Shown here in pieces: positions 38,837 to 47,959 of a stretch of 64,000 nucleotides of DNA (its first letter is position 1; each line of letters begins with the position of its first letter). The stretch spans positions 248,001-312,000 of the forward strand of contig NZ_JAUSVB010000006.1 in assembly GCF_030814415.1 (NCBI RefSeq). Direction: 5' to 3'. Origin of the DNA: Cellulomonas humilata. Lineage in GTDB: Bacteria; Actinomycetota; Actinomycetes; Actinomycetales; Cellulomonadaceae. Below the pieces are notes generated by a model, which saw only the letters and a program-made list of their open reading frames with translations, had not been told where the DNA came from and did no database searches. The position numbers and the translations under genes were made by a program.

Positions 38837-39477
38837 GGGCGCTCGCAGCGGCTCGTCGAGACGCTCAGCAGCTCCATGCCGGGCGGCGCCGGTGGGGGAT
38901 CGACGATCGTCGGGTCGGCGACGTCGGCCAGCCGGACCCCGAACTGGCCCTTGCAGAACGTCCCGAGGTCCACCGCGTCCCACCCGCTCGCCAGGAGCCC
39001 GGACCCGATCTTGGACTGTGCGGCGTCCGAGTCGAGGACCGCGTACAGGTGCGTGACCTGCGAGCACTCCTGCAGGCAGAGGGTGTTCTCGACGCTCGAC
39101 GTGGTGAGCAGCTGGGCGCCGGTCGCGACCGGCAGCGACGCACCCACGCCGGTCATCCGCGCCAGGCTCGGACCCCCGAGCGAACCGAGGAAGAGCCCGA
39201 CCAGGACCAGGACCACCGTCGCGCCGGCCAGGAGCCACCGCCGGGAGCGCGCCCCGCGGACCAGGAACCAGGTGGGGACGAGCGCGACGAGCATCGCCGC
39301 GACGGCGACCGCCGGGCCGGCGGCCTTCCCGCCGTTCCCCGACAGGAGGAGCGCGGCTCCCACCAGGAACGCCCACGCCGACCAGACGACCAGCACGCCG
39401 ATGCCACGGAGCACCCACCCAGCGGCCGTGACGCGGTGCTTCGCCTCAGCGGGCTCCATGAACGTCGTCGCCACCAC
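38833..39477 (-). CDS. Hypothetical membrane protein with extracytoplasmic Cys-rich domain
   Basis: Protein of 214 aa. Three hydrophobic segments (about 18-45, 50-70, 80-98) are followed by an extracellular-looking domain with four cysteines ([20 protein letters not shown]) that could form two disulfides. I recognise no family. GTG 39477 was chosen because GGGAGGG lies 7 bases upstream; the following GTG is also possible. It is the last gene before the non-coding island. Confidence 0.7.
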   Translation of the reverse strand: MVATTFMEPAEAKHRVTAAGWVLRGIGVLVVWSAWAFLVGAALLLSGNGGKAAGPAVAVAAMLVALVPTWFLVRGARSRRWLLAGATVVLVLVGLFLGSLGGPSLARMTGVGASLPVATGAQLLTTSSVENTLCLQECSQVTHLYAVLDSDAAQSKIGSGLLASGWDAVDLGTFCKGQFGVRLADVADPTIVDPPPAPPGMELLSVSTSRCERP

Positions 39478-39663
39478 GGCACTTCCCTCCCCACCGCGAG
39501 CGCGCGGCAGCACAGATGCACGCCCGCGTGATCGGTGCGGCTCCGCGGGCCCGACGGAACATACCGAAGCAGGAGCGGCGGCACGCCGGGTCCAGGTCGC
39601 AGGCGATCCACCCGAAAGGATTCAGCGCAGACCACCGCGAACCGTGAGAGGTCCGGGCATACG

Positions 39664-39702
39664 GAGAGGGCCCCTCGGAGTAAGCGTCCGAGGGGCCCTC
39701 TC
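39664..39702. repeat. Hairpin repeat copy 1
   Basis: 16-bp stem (GAGAGGGCCCCTCGGA and complement) with loop GTAAGCG. The central 29 bases, including the loop, are identical to copy 2 at 40357-40385. It could terminate transcription from either side. Confidence 0.8.
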
Positions 39703-40209
39703 GTGTTCGCAGGTCTTCCGTCCCCGGCGAACCGGTGACCGACGCCGCGCTGACGGTGCGGCTACGTCCCGACACGCGGTTCGTCGCCGACGCGGTCACC
39801 CCGAGGGGCTCCGGCACCGACGACCCGCCACGGGCGGGACGACTGCGAGCTACCTTCCGGTCCTTGACGTCCCCGCGTCGTCATCCGCGGTTCGTCGTGT
39901 CGCCACGGCGATGTGGTCGTCCGTTCTCCGGTCGGTCCGACATCCACAGCCTGTCCCCACCGGCGCCACCTCCCCGAAGGGCGTTCTGCGCCGCCTGCTC
40001 GAGTCCCCGAAGGGGCTCGTGCGTCGAGGCTCCGGCCCTGTCCGAGTGGTCGTCCACCCGGTCCACGTGATCTCCGAAGAGGCCACCTGACCTGCGGTTT
40101 CAGTCTCCCCGGGAGGGATCCTTCGCCTGCGGTTCTCGATCTGTCGATCTCGATGTGAGATTTCTAACGCGCTTCGGTAGGGGGCCACAAGGGGTTCTCG
40201 GAGCTTTCT

Positions 40210-40299
40210 TTGTCCACCGCTTTACCCACACCCTTGTCCACAGGTTCACCTGCGTAAACACCCGGTAAACACAGGGGTGTGGACGAAAGATGTGGACGA
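40210..40299. promoter_or_regulatory. Cluster of five DnaA-box-like 9-mers
   Basis: Forward sites: TTGTCCACC (40210), TTACCCACA (40222) and TTGTCCACA (40234, exact for the actinobacterial box), spaced exactly 12 bases apart. Reverse sites: TCGTCCACA at 40278 and 40291, 13 apart. Between them GTAAACAC occurs twice (40254, 40265). dnaA and dnaN are not nearby, so this is unlikely to be the main origin. Confidence 0.55.
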
Positions 40300-40354
40300 C
40301 GCGCGAGTCGTTCACCCGTCCGGACGCGGACCCCTTGTACCCTGGGAACCGGTG

Positions 40355-40387
40355 AAGGCCCCTCGGAGTAAGCGTCCGAGGGGCCTT
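40355..40387. repeat. Hairpin repeat copy 2
   Basis: 13-bp stem AAGGCCCCTCGGA with the same GTAAGCG loop as copy 1. It ends 34 bases before the macro-domain gene. Confidence 0.8.
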
Positions 40388-40421
40388 ACCCATGTCGCCC
40401 GGCGACCGGGATGATGGCGGG

Positions 40422-40976
40422 ATGCTGATCGAGGCCGTCCTCGGGGACATCACCACGCAGGACGTCGACGTCATCGTCAACGCCGCGAACTCGTCCCTGC
40501 TGGGTGGCGGGGGAGTCGACGGCGCGATCCATGCGGCCGCCGGGCCCGGGCTGCTGGCCGCGTGCCACGAGCTGCGCGCGACCACGCTGCCGGACGGGCT
40601 GCCCGTCGGGGACGCCGTCGTGACTCCCGGGTTCGACCTCACCGCCCGCTGGGTGATCCACACCGTCGGGCCGAACCGGCACCGAGGAGAGACGGACCCC
40701 GTGCTGCTGTCGTCCTGCTTCGCGCGGCCGCTCGAGCTGGCCGTGGGGCTGGATGCCGCGAGCATCGCCTTCCCGGCGGTCAGCGCCGGTGTCTACGGCT
40801 GGGCGGTCGAGGACGTGGCACGGATCGCCGTCGGCACCGTCCGGGTGTGGCAGGAGGGCACCGAGGCGGGCTGGACCCCGGGGCACCCACGACCGCACGG
40901 GATCGAGGTGGTGCGCTTCGTGCTCTTCTCGCAGAACGCGCTCGACGCCTTCCGGAGCGAGCTCGACCGCGCGTAG
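40422..40976 (+). CDS. Macro-domain protein (O-acetyl-ADP-ribose deacetylase-like)
   Basis: ADP-ribose-binding protein (184 aa). Motifs: GDITTQDVDVIVNAANSSLLGGGGVDGAIH with the catalytic-type Asn and Asp, and FPAVSAGVYGWAVEDVARIA for the phosphate loop. Homologues hydrolyse O-acetyl-ADP-ribose or remove ADP-ribose from proteins. ATG 40422 was chosen by the domain start (MLIEAVLGDIT); ATG 40392 adds ten unlike residues that fall next to the hairpin. The PIG-L gene follows 10 bases later. Confidence 0.92.
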   Translation: MLIEAVLGDITTQDVDVIVNAANSSLLGGGGVDGAIHAAAGPGLLAACHELRATTLPDGLPVGDAVVTPGFDLTARWVIHTVGPNRHRGETDPVLLSSCFARPLELAVGLDAASIAFPAVSAGVYGWAVEDVARIAVGTVRVWQEGTEAGWTPGHPRPHGIEVVRFVLFSQNALDAFRSELDRA

Positions 40977-40979
40977 CGT
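40974..40979 (+). promoter_or_regulatory. -10 hexamer before the PIG-L gene
   Basis: TAGCGT begins on the stop codon of the macro-domain gene and ends 7 bases before ATG 40987, as at recR. Confidence 0.4.
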
Positions 40980-40986
40980 CGCGGAC

Positions 40987-41733
40987 ATGCCTGATCTCCT
41001 GCCGGCCCTGCCGGACTCCGAGTTCCGCCGCGTGCTGTGCGTCGTCGCACACCCGGACGACGTCGAGTACGGCACCTCGTCCGCTGTCGCGATGTGGACC
41101 GCCCGCGGGGTCGACGTCGCCTACCTGGTGCTCACCCGCGGGGAGGCCGGCATGGACGCGTCGCCGCCGGACCGCACCCGCGAGGTCCGCACCCGCGAGC
41201 AGGTCACGGGGTCGGCGGCGGTCGGTGTCACCGACGTGACGTTCCTCGAGCACCCCGACGGCGTGCTGGAGTACGGGCTGCCGCTGCGGCGGGACATCGC
41301 GCGGCGGATCCGTGAGTACCGGCCCGACGTGGTGCTCACCGGGTCGTGGGAGCTCGAGTTCGTCGCGGGGCTGAACATGGCCGACCACCGCGTGGCCGGG
41401 CTGGCCACGCTCGACGCGGTGCGCGACGCCGGCAACCGGTGGGTGTTCACCGAGCTGCTCGACGGCGGCCTGGAGCCCTGGCAGGTCCGCTGGCTGCTGG
41501 TCAGCGGAGACTCCCGGGCGACGCACGGCGTGGAGGTCACCCCGGACGCCCTGCAGGCCGGGATCGCGTCCCTGGAGGCCCACGAGGAGTACCTCGCGGG
41601 ACTGCCCGGGCATCCCGCCCCGAAGGACATGCTGCCGATGATCGCGGCGATGCAGGGACGTGCCATGGGGGTCGAGCACGCGGTCCTGTTCCGGACCTAC
41701 GACCTGCAGGCGCCGCCGCCGATGCTCGACTGA
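40987..41733 (+). CDS. PIG-L family deacetylase
   Basis: Zinc-dependent LmbE-type deacetylase (248 aa). AHPDDVEYG carries the metal-binding His and the catalytic Asp pair; MADHRVAG gives the third ligand. Relatives act on N-acetylglucosaminyl groups in mycothiol, mycothiol-conjugate or antibiotic pathways. The long middle segment and the GHPAPKDMLPM stretch differ from MshB/Mca, so I do not assign mycothiol. Its stop directly abuts the stop of the converging ATPase gene. Confidence 0.88.
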   Translation: MPDLLPALPDSEFRRVLCVVAHPDDVEYGTSSAVAMWTARGVDVAYLVLTRGEAGMDASPPDRTREVRTREQVTGSAAVGVTDVTFLEHPDGVLEYGLPLRRDIARRIREYRPDVVLTGSWELEFVAGLNMADHRVAGLATLDAVRDAGNRWVFTELLDGGLEPWQVRWLLVSGDSRATHGVEVTPDALQAGIASLEAHEEYLAGLPGHPAPKDMLPMIAAMQGRAMGVEHAVLFRTYDLQAPPPMLD

Positions 41734-44508
41734 CTAGCTGCGAGCGCGCGCCGGGCTCACTGCCTCCTTCGGGTCCAGGACGAGCTGGGTGGCGGCCCGG
41801 TGCCGCATGATCACCTTGTCGATCTCCGCGACGATCGGCAGCAGCAGTGCGAGGCCCAGGCAGGCCAGCCACTGCGGACCCGACAACGACTGCGTCGTGA
41901 GCCATCCCTGCAGGAAGTCCAGCTCGGTGGCCAGCACGACGAGGATCACGGGGGCCGAGAGCACCTTGACCGCCGTCAGCAGGGGAGCAGCGAGGCCCGA
42001 CTCCGGCTCGCGCCGCAGGACCAGCCCGGACAGGACCGAACCGAGGCCCATGACCACGAACGCCATCGTCATCGACGCCGTCGGGGTGTCGGCGGCCGGG
42101 GTGTCGGGGCCGGCCACCAGCGGGATCGCCGAGGAGATGCACAGGACCATCCCGTAGAGGATCCAGCGGCGTACCGCGTAGCCGTTGCTGATGCCGAGCT
42201 TCGGGTCGCGCGGCATGCGGTCCATGATCCCGGGGCCGACCGGGTCGAGCATGATCGCGATGACCGGGAACACGGCGACGAAGAAGTTGAGGAACAGCAC
42301 CATCATCGGAGTCATCGCGACGCCGTCGGCGATGTCGAAGATGCTGGCCGCGAGGAACAGCACCACGAGGCCGATCAGCTGGCTCATCTGGAAGCGGATG
42401 TACGCGGTGATCTTCTGGTAGATGCTGCGCCCGAGCTCGACCGCGTGCACCAGGGTGCTGAAGTTGTCGTCGGTGAGCACGAGGCGGGCCGCCTGCTTGG
42501 TGACCTCGCTGCCGGAGCCCATCGCGACGCCGATGTCGGCCTGCTTGATGGCGGCGGCGTCGTTGACGGCATCACCCGTCATGGCGACCACGAGGCCCTG
42601 CTTCTGCATGAGCTGGACGAGCCGGAGCTTGTCCTCAGGGGTGACACGGCCGAACACGTGCAGGTTCGGCAGTCGCTCCAGCAGCTCCTCGTCGGTCAGG
42701 GCGGCCAGCTCCGGTCCGCTGATCGCGCCCGGGCCGAGGCCCAGCTGCCTGCCGATCGCGCTCGCGGTCACCGCGTGGTCGCCGGTGATCATGCGGACCT
42801 CGATGCCCGCCTTCAGGGCGATCTCGACGGCCACCTTGGCGGTGGGCCGCAGCGGGTCGACGATGCCGACCAGGCCGACGAACACGAGCTCCTCGACGTA
42901 GGACATCGGGTCGGCGACCAGGGCGGCCTCGTCGGCCGGCGTGAGGAACCGCGTCGCGAAGGCGAGCGTGCGCAGACCCTGCTCGGCGAGCCGCTCCATC
43001 TCCGCCTCGATGTCGGCGCGCATGTCCTCCAGCGGGACTGTCTGGCCCGGACCGGCGAGGGCGTGCGTGCAGCGTTGCAGCACGACGTCCGGACCGCCCT
43101 TGACCACCTCGACCAGGGACCGGTCACCACGCCAGGGGAGCCAGTGGGCGGTGGCCATGAACTTGTACGCCGAGTCGAACGGCACCTCCGCGACGCGGGG
43201 GTACGTCCGGCGGCTCTCCTCCGCGTCGATCCCCAGCTTGGCGGCGAGCACCACGAGGGCGGCCTCGGTCGGGTCGCCGATCACGGCACCGGAGTCGGAC
43301 ACGGTCGCGTCGCTGGCCAGGCACAGGCCGTAGGCGAGCGGGGTCAGGTCCGGCACGTCGGCGCCCGCCGTCTGCAGGATCTTGCCCGACTTCGCGTAGC
43401 CGCTGCCCTCGACGGTGAAGTGCTGACCGATCGTGTACAGCGCGGTGACCGTCATCTCGTTGAGGGTCAGCGTCCCCGTCTTGTCCGAGTTGATCGAGCT
43501 GGTCGCTCCGAGCGTCTCGACGTCGTTGAGGTTGGCGACGACGGCCTTCGCGTCGGCCAGCTGACGGGCCCCGTACGCGAGCATCGCCTGGACGAACGTG
43601 GGCAGGCCCGTCGGGATCGCGGAGATGGCCACGGCGGTCGCCAGGAAGAGCAGGTCGCTCGGGGACTGGCCGCGCACGATGCCGATGACCACGATGACCG
43701 CGACCGCGGTCCACGCGATGACGCCGAGGACCTTGGTGAGCTTGTCGAGCTCCTGCTGCAGCGGCGACTTCGTCTTCTCCACCGACGACAGCAGCGTGGC
43801 GATGTTGCCGATCTGCGTGGTCATGCCCGTCGCGGTGACCAGCATCGTGCCGGTGCCGCGGGTGACCGACGTGTTCTGGAACGCCATGTTGGCGCGGTCG
43901 CCGAGCGGGACCTCGTCGTCGGCGAGCGTGATCACGTCCTTGCCGATCGGGGTGCTCTCGCCGGTCAGCGCCGCTTCCTGCGTCTCCATCGTGGCGGTCC
44001 GCAGCAGCCGGCCGTCGGCGGGCACGATGTCGCCCGCCTCCAGCTCGACGATGTCGCCGGGCACCAGGTCGTGCGCGGGGATCTGCACCAGCGCACCATC
44101 CCGCCGCACGCGGGACTGCGGTTCCTGCATCGTGGCCAGCGCGTCGACGCTCTTGCGCGCGAGCATCTCCTGTCGGGTCCCGATGACGACGTTGATCACC
44201 ACCAGGAAGCCGACGATGAGGGCCGTCGACCCCTGCCCGATGGCCGCGCTCACCGCCGCGACGGCGATCAGCATGATGTTCATCGGGTCGCGCAGCTGCT
44301 GGAAGACCACCGACCACACGGACGGGGCCGCCTGCGCGGTCAGGGTGTTCGAGCCGTACCGCTCCCGCCGGGTCGTGACCTCGGCGGACGACAGACCCGT
44401 CGCCGGATCGGTGTCGAGCTGCGCGGTCGCAGCCTCCGGGTCGAGCGCCCACCACCGGGTGGGCGGCGTGGCGATGGTCGTGGTCTGAGGTTCAGCGATG
44501 TCTGTCAC
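41734..44508 (-). CDS. P-type cation-transporting ATPase with altered motifs
   Basis: Large membrane ATPase (924 aa) of the P2-like type: an N-terminal cation-ATPase domain, actuator with TGES, phosphorylation site DKTGT, the MTGDAVNDAAAIKQADIG hinge and about ten membrane segments. Two usual motifs differ: the phosphorylation loop reads NSDKTGTLT rather than CSDKTGTLT, and the M4 metal motif PEGLP reads PTGLP. Loss of the M4 Glu argues against simple calcium transport; substrate unknown. Start GTG 44508 has AGGAGCTGAC upstream, better than ATG 44541. Confidence 0.88.
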   Translation of the reverse strand: MTDIAEPQTTTIATPPTRWWALDPEAATAQLDTDPATGLSSAEVTTRRERYGSNTLTAQAAPSVWSVVFQQLRDPMNIMLIAVAAVSAAIGQGSTALIVGFLVVINVVIGTRQEMLARKSVDALATMQEPQSRVRRDGALVQIPAHDLVPGDIVELEAGDIVPADGRLLRTATMETQEAALTGESTPIGKDVITLADDEVPLGDRANMAFQNTSVTRGTGTMLVTATGMTTQIGNIATLLSSVEKTKSPLQQELDKLTKVLGVIAWTAVAVIVVIGIVRGQSPSDLLFLATAVAISAIPTGLPTFVQAMLAYGARQLADAKAVVANLNDVETLGATSSINSDKTGTLTLNEMTVTALYTIGQHFTVEGSGYAKSGKILQTAGADVPDLTPLAYGLCLASDATVSDSGAVIGDPTEAALVVLAAKLGIDAEESRRTYPRVAEVPFDSAYKFMATAHWLPWRGDRSLVEVVKGGPDVVLQRCTHALAGPGQTVPLEDMRADIEAEMERLAEQGLRTLAFATRFLTPADEAALVADPMSYVEELVFVGLVGIVDPLRPTAKVAVEIALKAGIEVRMITGDHAVTASAIGRQLGLGPGAISGPELAALTDEELLERLPNLHVFGRVTPEDKLRLVQLMQKQGLVVAMTGDAVNDAAAIKQADIGVAMGSGSEVTKQAARLVLTDDNFSTLVHAVELGRSIYQKITAYIRFQMSQLIGLVVLFLAASIFDIADGVAMTPMMVLFLNFFVAVFPVIAIMLDPVGPGIMDRMPRDPKLGISNGYAVRRWILYGMVLCISSAIPLVAGPDTPAADTPTASMTMAFVVMGLGSVLSGLVLRREPESGLAAPLLTAVKVLSAPVILVVLATELDFLQGWLTTQSLSGPQWLACLGLALLLPIVAEIDKVIMRHRAATQLVLDPKEAVSPARARS

Positions 44509-44565
44509 GTCAGCTCCTGGCGCCGCGGCGGTGCCCTTCAAGAGGCCCTGCGCCAGACGCTATCC

Positions 44566-44602
44566 CGAGATGCCCGGATCTACGGACGATCCGGGCATCT
44601 CG
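44566..44602. terminator. Terminator of the MMPL gene
   Basis: 15-bp perfect arms (CGAGATGCCCGGATC and complement) with a 7-base loop, 8 bases beyond the stop of the minus-strand transporter gene. Confidence 0.8.
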
Positions 44603-44610
44603 CGTGGCGC

Positions 44611-46713
44611 TCAGGCGACCGGAACCGGCACCTGCTCCTCGGCCGGCTCCGGCTCGGCCTGCTTGCTCAGCGCGCTGGGCCACCACATCGTCTTGCCGAT
44701 GTCGAGGTTCAGCGCCGTGACCAGCACGGACCGGACCACCAGGGTGTCGAGGAGCACGCCGAACGCCACGGCGAACCCGATCTCCGCGAACGCCACCAGA
44801 GGCAGCGTGCCGAGCACCGCGAACGTCCCCGCGAGCACCAGCCCGGCCGACGTGATCACCCCGCCGGTGGCCGCCAGACCGACCAGCGAGCCACGGTGGT
44901 GCCCGAGGCGGATGGCCTCCTCCCGGACCCGGGTCATGAGGAAGATGTTGTAGTCGATCCCGAGCGCGACCAGGAACACGAAGACGAACAGCGGGAACGA
45001 CGTGTCCGCCCCGGCGTAGCCGAAGACGTACTTGAAGATCAGCGCGCTGACGCCGATGGCGGCGCCGAACGAGAGCACGACCGTCCCGATGAGCACCAGC
45101 GGGGCGACGACCGCCCGGAGCAGGACCATCAGGATCAGGAACACGACCAGGAGGACGATCGGGATGATCAGCCGGTTGTCGTCCGCGGACGCGCGCTGCA
45201 CGTCGAGGTTGACGGCGGTGCTGCCGCCCACCAGGGCGTCCGCGTCCGGCACAGAGTGCACGGCGGCCCGTACCCGGTCGACCGTGTCGTAGGCGTCGTC
45301 GCTGTCGGGCGCCGAGGTCAGGGTGCCCTCGATGTACGCCAGACCGTCCTTCACGACGGGCTCCGTGACGCTCGTCGGGTCGATGCCTTCGACGTCGGCG
45401 AACACCAGTGCCACCTCGTTCGCCTGGTCGGCGTTCGCGATGACCGCGACCGGCGAGCCGGCCCCGCCGGGGAAGTGCGCGGCGAGCACCTTCTCGCCCT
45501 CGATCGAGGGCTGCGTGCCGCGGAACGACTCCTCGGTGGTCAGGCCCGTGGCGTTCAGCGCGACGATGCCGAGGCACGCGACCGCGAGGATCGCGGACGT
45601 CCCGATCCACGTGGCGCGGGGGCGACGCTCGATGCGGCCGCCGACGCGCGCCCAGAAACCGTGCTCGGACGGCTCGTCGTCGCCGAGCTTCGGGGCGCGG
45701 GGCCAGAAGATCCACCGGCCGCACGTGACGAGCAGCGCGGGCAGCAGGGTCAGCATCACGAGCACCGCGACGCCGACGCCGACGGCCGCGACCGGGCCGA
45801 GGCCGGCGGTCGAGTTCATGGTCGCGAAGAGCAGGCAGAGCATGCCGATGGCGACCGTGGCGCCGGACGCGATGATCGCCGGGCTGGCGCGGTGCAGGGC
45901 CAGGGCCATGGCCTCGTGGCGGTCGCCGTGCTTGCGCAGCTCCTCGCGGTAGCGCGCGACGAGCAGCAGGGCGTAGTCCGTCCCCGCGCCGAACACGAGG
46001 ACCGTGAGGATGCCGGCGCTCTGGGCGTTGACGGTGAGGTCGTAGTTGTCCGCGAGCAGGTAGATGAGGGCCTGCGAGACGGTGAGCGCGACACCCGCCG
46101 AGATGACCGGCAGGAGCCAGAGGATCGGGCTGCGGTAGGTGATCAGCAGGATGACGATGACGACGGCGACGGCCGCGTACAGCAGGGTGCCGTCGATGCC
46201 CTCGAACGCCGCGGACGAGTCGGCGGCGCCGCCCGCCGGGCCGGTGACGTAGACGTCGAGACCATCGGGGCCGTCCTCGGCGGTGGCCCGCAGGTCGTCG
46301 ACCGCGTCGGCGGCGAGGTTCCAGCCGTCCGAGCCGAGGTCGAGCGGCACGATGATCTGCACAGCCTCCCCGTCCTCCGACGGGATCGGGCCGATGACCT
46401 CACCGTCGAGGGTGTCCAGCGTGCCGAACTCCTGGGCGTCGGTCGCGACGGCCTCGAGGTCCGCGGGCGTGAGGCCGTCCGGCCGCTCGTAGACGATCAC
46501 GGCGGGGATCGTGTTGGACGACACGAACCCCGCGGCGACGTCGAGCACCTCGGTCGACTCGGCGTTGGCGGGCAGCCAGGACTTGGCGTCGTTGTCCTGC
46601 GCGCCGGTGAGCTTGCCCGCGAGCGGCCCGAGGAGCGCCACGACGACGAGCCAGAAGACGATGACGGCGAACTTGAGGTAGCGGTGGGTGATCCATCCGG
46701 CGACCTGAGACAT
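44611..46713 (-). CDS. MMPL family RND transporter
   Basis: Proton-driven lipid/drug exporter (700 aa). Two repeats each have one leading membrane segment, a 150-residue outer domain and a bundle of five or six segments. The proton-relay motifs are FGAGTDYALLLVARYREEL and ALGIDYNIFLMTRVREEA. In mycobacteria MMPL proteins export lipids; in Cellulomonas-like bacteria the cargo is unknown. The start at 46713 was chosen at MSQVAGWITHRYL, with GAGGAC upstream. No TetR regulator is adjacent. It is monocistronic, ended by a strong terminator. Confidence 0.92.
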   Translation of the reverse strand: MSQVAGWITHRYLKFAVIVFWLVVVALLGPLAGKLTGAQDNDAKSWLPANAESTEVLDVAAGFVSSNTIPAVIVYERPDGLTPADLEAVATDAQEFGTLDTLDGEVIGPIPSEDGEAVQIIVPLDLGSDGWNLAADAVDDLRATAEDGPDGLDVYVTGPAGGAADSSAAFEGIDGTLLYAAVAVVIVILLITYRSPILWLLPVISAGVALTVSQALIYLLADNYDLTVNAQSAGILTVLVFGAGTDYALLLVARYREELRKHGDRHEAMALALHRASPAIIASGATVAIGMLCLLFATMNSTAGLGPVAAVGVGVAVLVMLTLLPALLVTCGRWIFWPRAPKLGDDEPSEHGFWARVGGRIERRPRATWIGTSAILAVACLGIVALNATGLTTEESFRGTQPSIEGEKVLAAHFPGGAGSPVAVIANADQANEVALVFADVEGIDPTSVTEPVVKDGLAYIEGTLTSAPDSDDAYDTVDRVRAAVHSVPDADALVGGSTAVNLDVQRASADDNRLIIPIVLLVVFLILMVLLRAVVAPLVLIGTVVLSFGAAIGVSALIFKYVFGYAGADTSFPLFVFVFLVALGIDYNIFLMTRVREEAIRLGHHRGSLVGLAATGGVITSAGLVLAGTFAVLGTLPLVAFAEIGFAVAFGVLLDTLVVRSVLVTALNLDIGKTMWWPSALSKQAEPEPAEEQVPVPVA

Positions 46714-46881
46714 GGGTGTGTCCTCATGTAGGGGTTGTCGACGACGACAGGAAGGTGCGGCCCGCCCGACGGGAGATACATCGTCGAGAGCCGGTGTCGA
46801 TGCTGTGAACGAGCCTAGGATTCCGCCGCCGCCAGGCACAGGGATATCCGGGAGACCCCCGAGTCGACCCTCAGGTTCCCC

Positions 46882-47934
46882 TCAGGAGTTGCTCAGGGCA
46901 GCCACGGCTCGCTCGACGTCCGCGGTGTCGTTCCAGACGTGGAACGCGAGGCGGACGCCGCCGCCGCGCCCCGCCGCGCGGGTGCCCTGCGTCCCGAGCA
47001 GGGCCCGCCGCGAGCCGGCCGCGTCGTCGGGCAGCCGGACGATCGCGCTGCCCCCCGGCGGCAGACCGACGCCCGCCCGGAAGGCGTCGGCGAGGCCGAC
47101 GGTGTACCGGTGGACGGCGTCGAGGGGAGCGGCCGCGAACAGCTCCAGTGCCGGGACGGCACCCACCCAGCACAGCCACGCGGGGGAGACGTCGAACCGC
47201 CGTGCGTCGCGGGCGAGCGCCATCGCGGGCCCGTAGACCGACGACCAGATCTCCTCGCCCGCGTACCAGCCGGCGCTCGTCGGTCGCAGCCGGTCCATGA
47301 GGTCCGGGCGGACCGTGAGGAACGCGGTCCCCCGCGGTGCCGACAGCCACTTGTAGGACGCGCACACGGTCACGTCGAGCGCCGTCGCGTCCACCGGGAG
47401 CCAGCCGGCGGCCTGCGTGACGTCGCAGACGGTCAGCGCACCGGCCGCGGCTGCCGCTCGGGCGACGGCCTCCACGTCGGCGACGCGCCCGTCGACCGAC
47501 TGCACGAGCGAGAACGCGACGACGTGCGTGGACGGGCGGACCTCGTCGGCCAGCGACTCCACCGGCACGTGCCGGACGGTCACGCCCCGGTCGGCGTGCA
47601 CCAGGAACGGGAAGACGACCGAGGCGAAGTCACCGTCGACCGTGAGGACCTCGGCACCGTCCGGCACGCTCGCCGCGACCAGGCCGACCAGCACGGACGC
47701 CTGCGAGCCGACGGCCACCCACGACGGGTCGACCCCGACGAGCCGCGCGTACGCCGCGCGCGACGCCGTGACGGCCTCGTCGTAGACCGCAAGGTCCGCC
47801 TTCCCGGCCCGCCACGTGTCGAGCGCCTCGTGCATCGCGGTCACCGTCGCCCGCGCGGGCAGCCCGCAGGTGGCGGCGTCGAGGTAGCCGGGCACGGGGG
47901 CGAACGCTGCGCGCAGGGTCTCGAGAGGGTCCAT
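46882..47934 (-). CDS. Class V aminotransferase family PLP protein
   Basis: PLP enzyme (350 aa) of the isopenicillin N epimerase/cysteine-desulfurase-like fold. The cofactor Lys is in CASYKWLSAPRG; VCDVTQAAGWLPVDA holds the pyridine-contact Asp and Gln/His region. The substrate cannot be told: desulfurases would need a mobile Cys loop, which is not visible, so an aminotransferase or epimerase role is more likely. It is downstream of, and possibly co-transcribed with, the YdcF-like gene (25-base gap). GACGAT lies 7 bases before its ATG. Confidence 0.85.
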   Translation of the reverse strand: MDPLETLRAAFAPVPGYLDAATCGLPARATVTAMHEALDTWRAGKADLAVYDEAVTASRAAYARLVGVDPSWVAVGSQASVLVGLVAASVPDGAEVLTVDGDFASVVFPFLVHADRGVTVRHVPVESLADEVRPSTHVVAFSLVQSVDGRVADVEAVARAAAAAGALTVCDVTQAAGWLPVDATALDVTVCASYKWLSAPRGTAFLTVRPDLMDRLRPTSAGWYAGEEIWSSVYGPAMALARDARRFDVSPAWLCWVGAVPALELFAAAPLDAVHRYTVGLADAFRAGVGLPPGGSAIVRLPDDAAGSRRALLGTQGTRAAGRGGGVRLAFHVWNDTADVERAVAALSNS

Positions 47935-47959
47935 GGGGACGATCGTCTCGCACGCAGCA

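Larger units (their letters stand above)
39478..40421. other. Non-coding island with DnaA-box-like sites and paired hairpins
   Basis: About 0.94 kb without a convincing gene. Open frames here have Arg/Ser/Pro-rich translations with no domain and no ribosome site. Composition falls locally from the surrounding high GC, most clearly around 40130-40300. It contains a DnaA-box-like array (40210-40299), two identical-core hairpins (39664, 40355) and TCGATCT-containing short repeats near 40135. I see no tRNA, tmRNA, RNase P or SRP RNA signature. Confidence 0.7.

Noticed and set aside
39735..40070. 111-codon frame in the non-coding island
   Set aside because: Arg/Pro/Ser-rich translation, no ribosome site, no leaderless hexamer and no family resemblance.
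40201..40310. Chromosomal origin of replication
   Set aside because: DnaA-like boxes are present, but dnaA, dnaN, recF, gyrB or rpmH are not nearby, so it is reported only as a DnaA-box-like cluster.
41800..46731. 1643-codon open frame on the plus strand opposite the P-type ATPase and MMPL genes
   Set aside because: It is the antisense shadow of two well-supported genes in very GC-rich DNA; the translation is His/Arg/Asp-rich with no domain.
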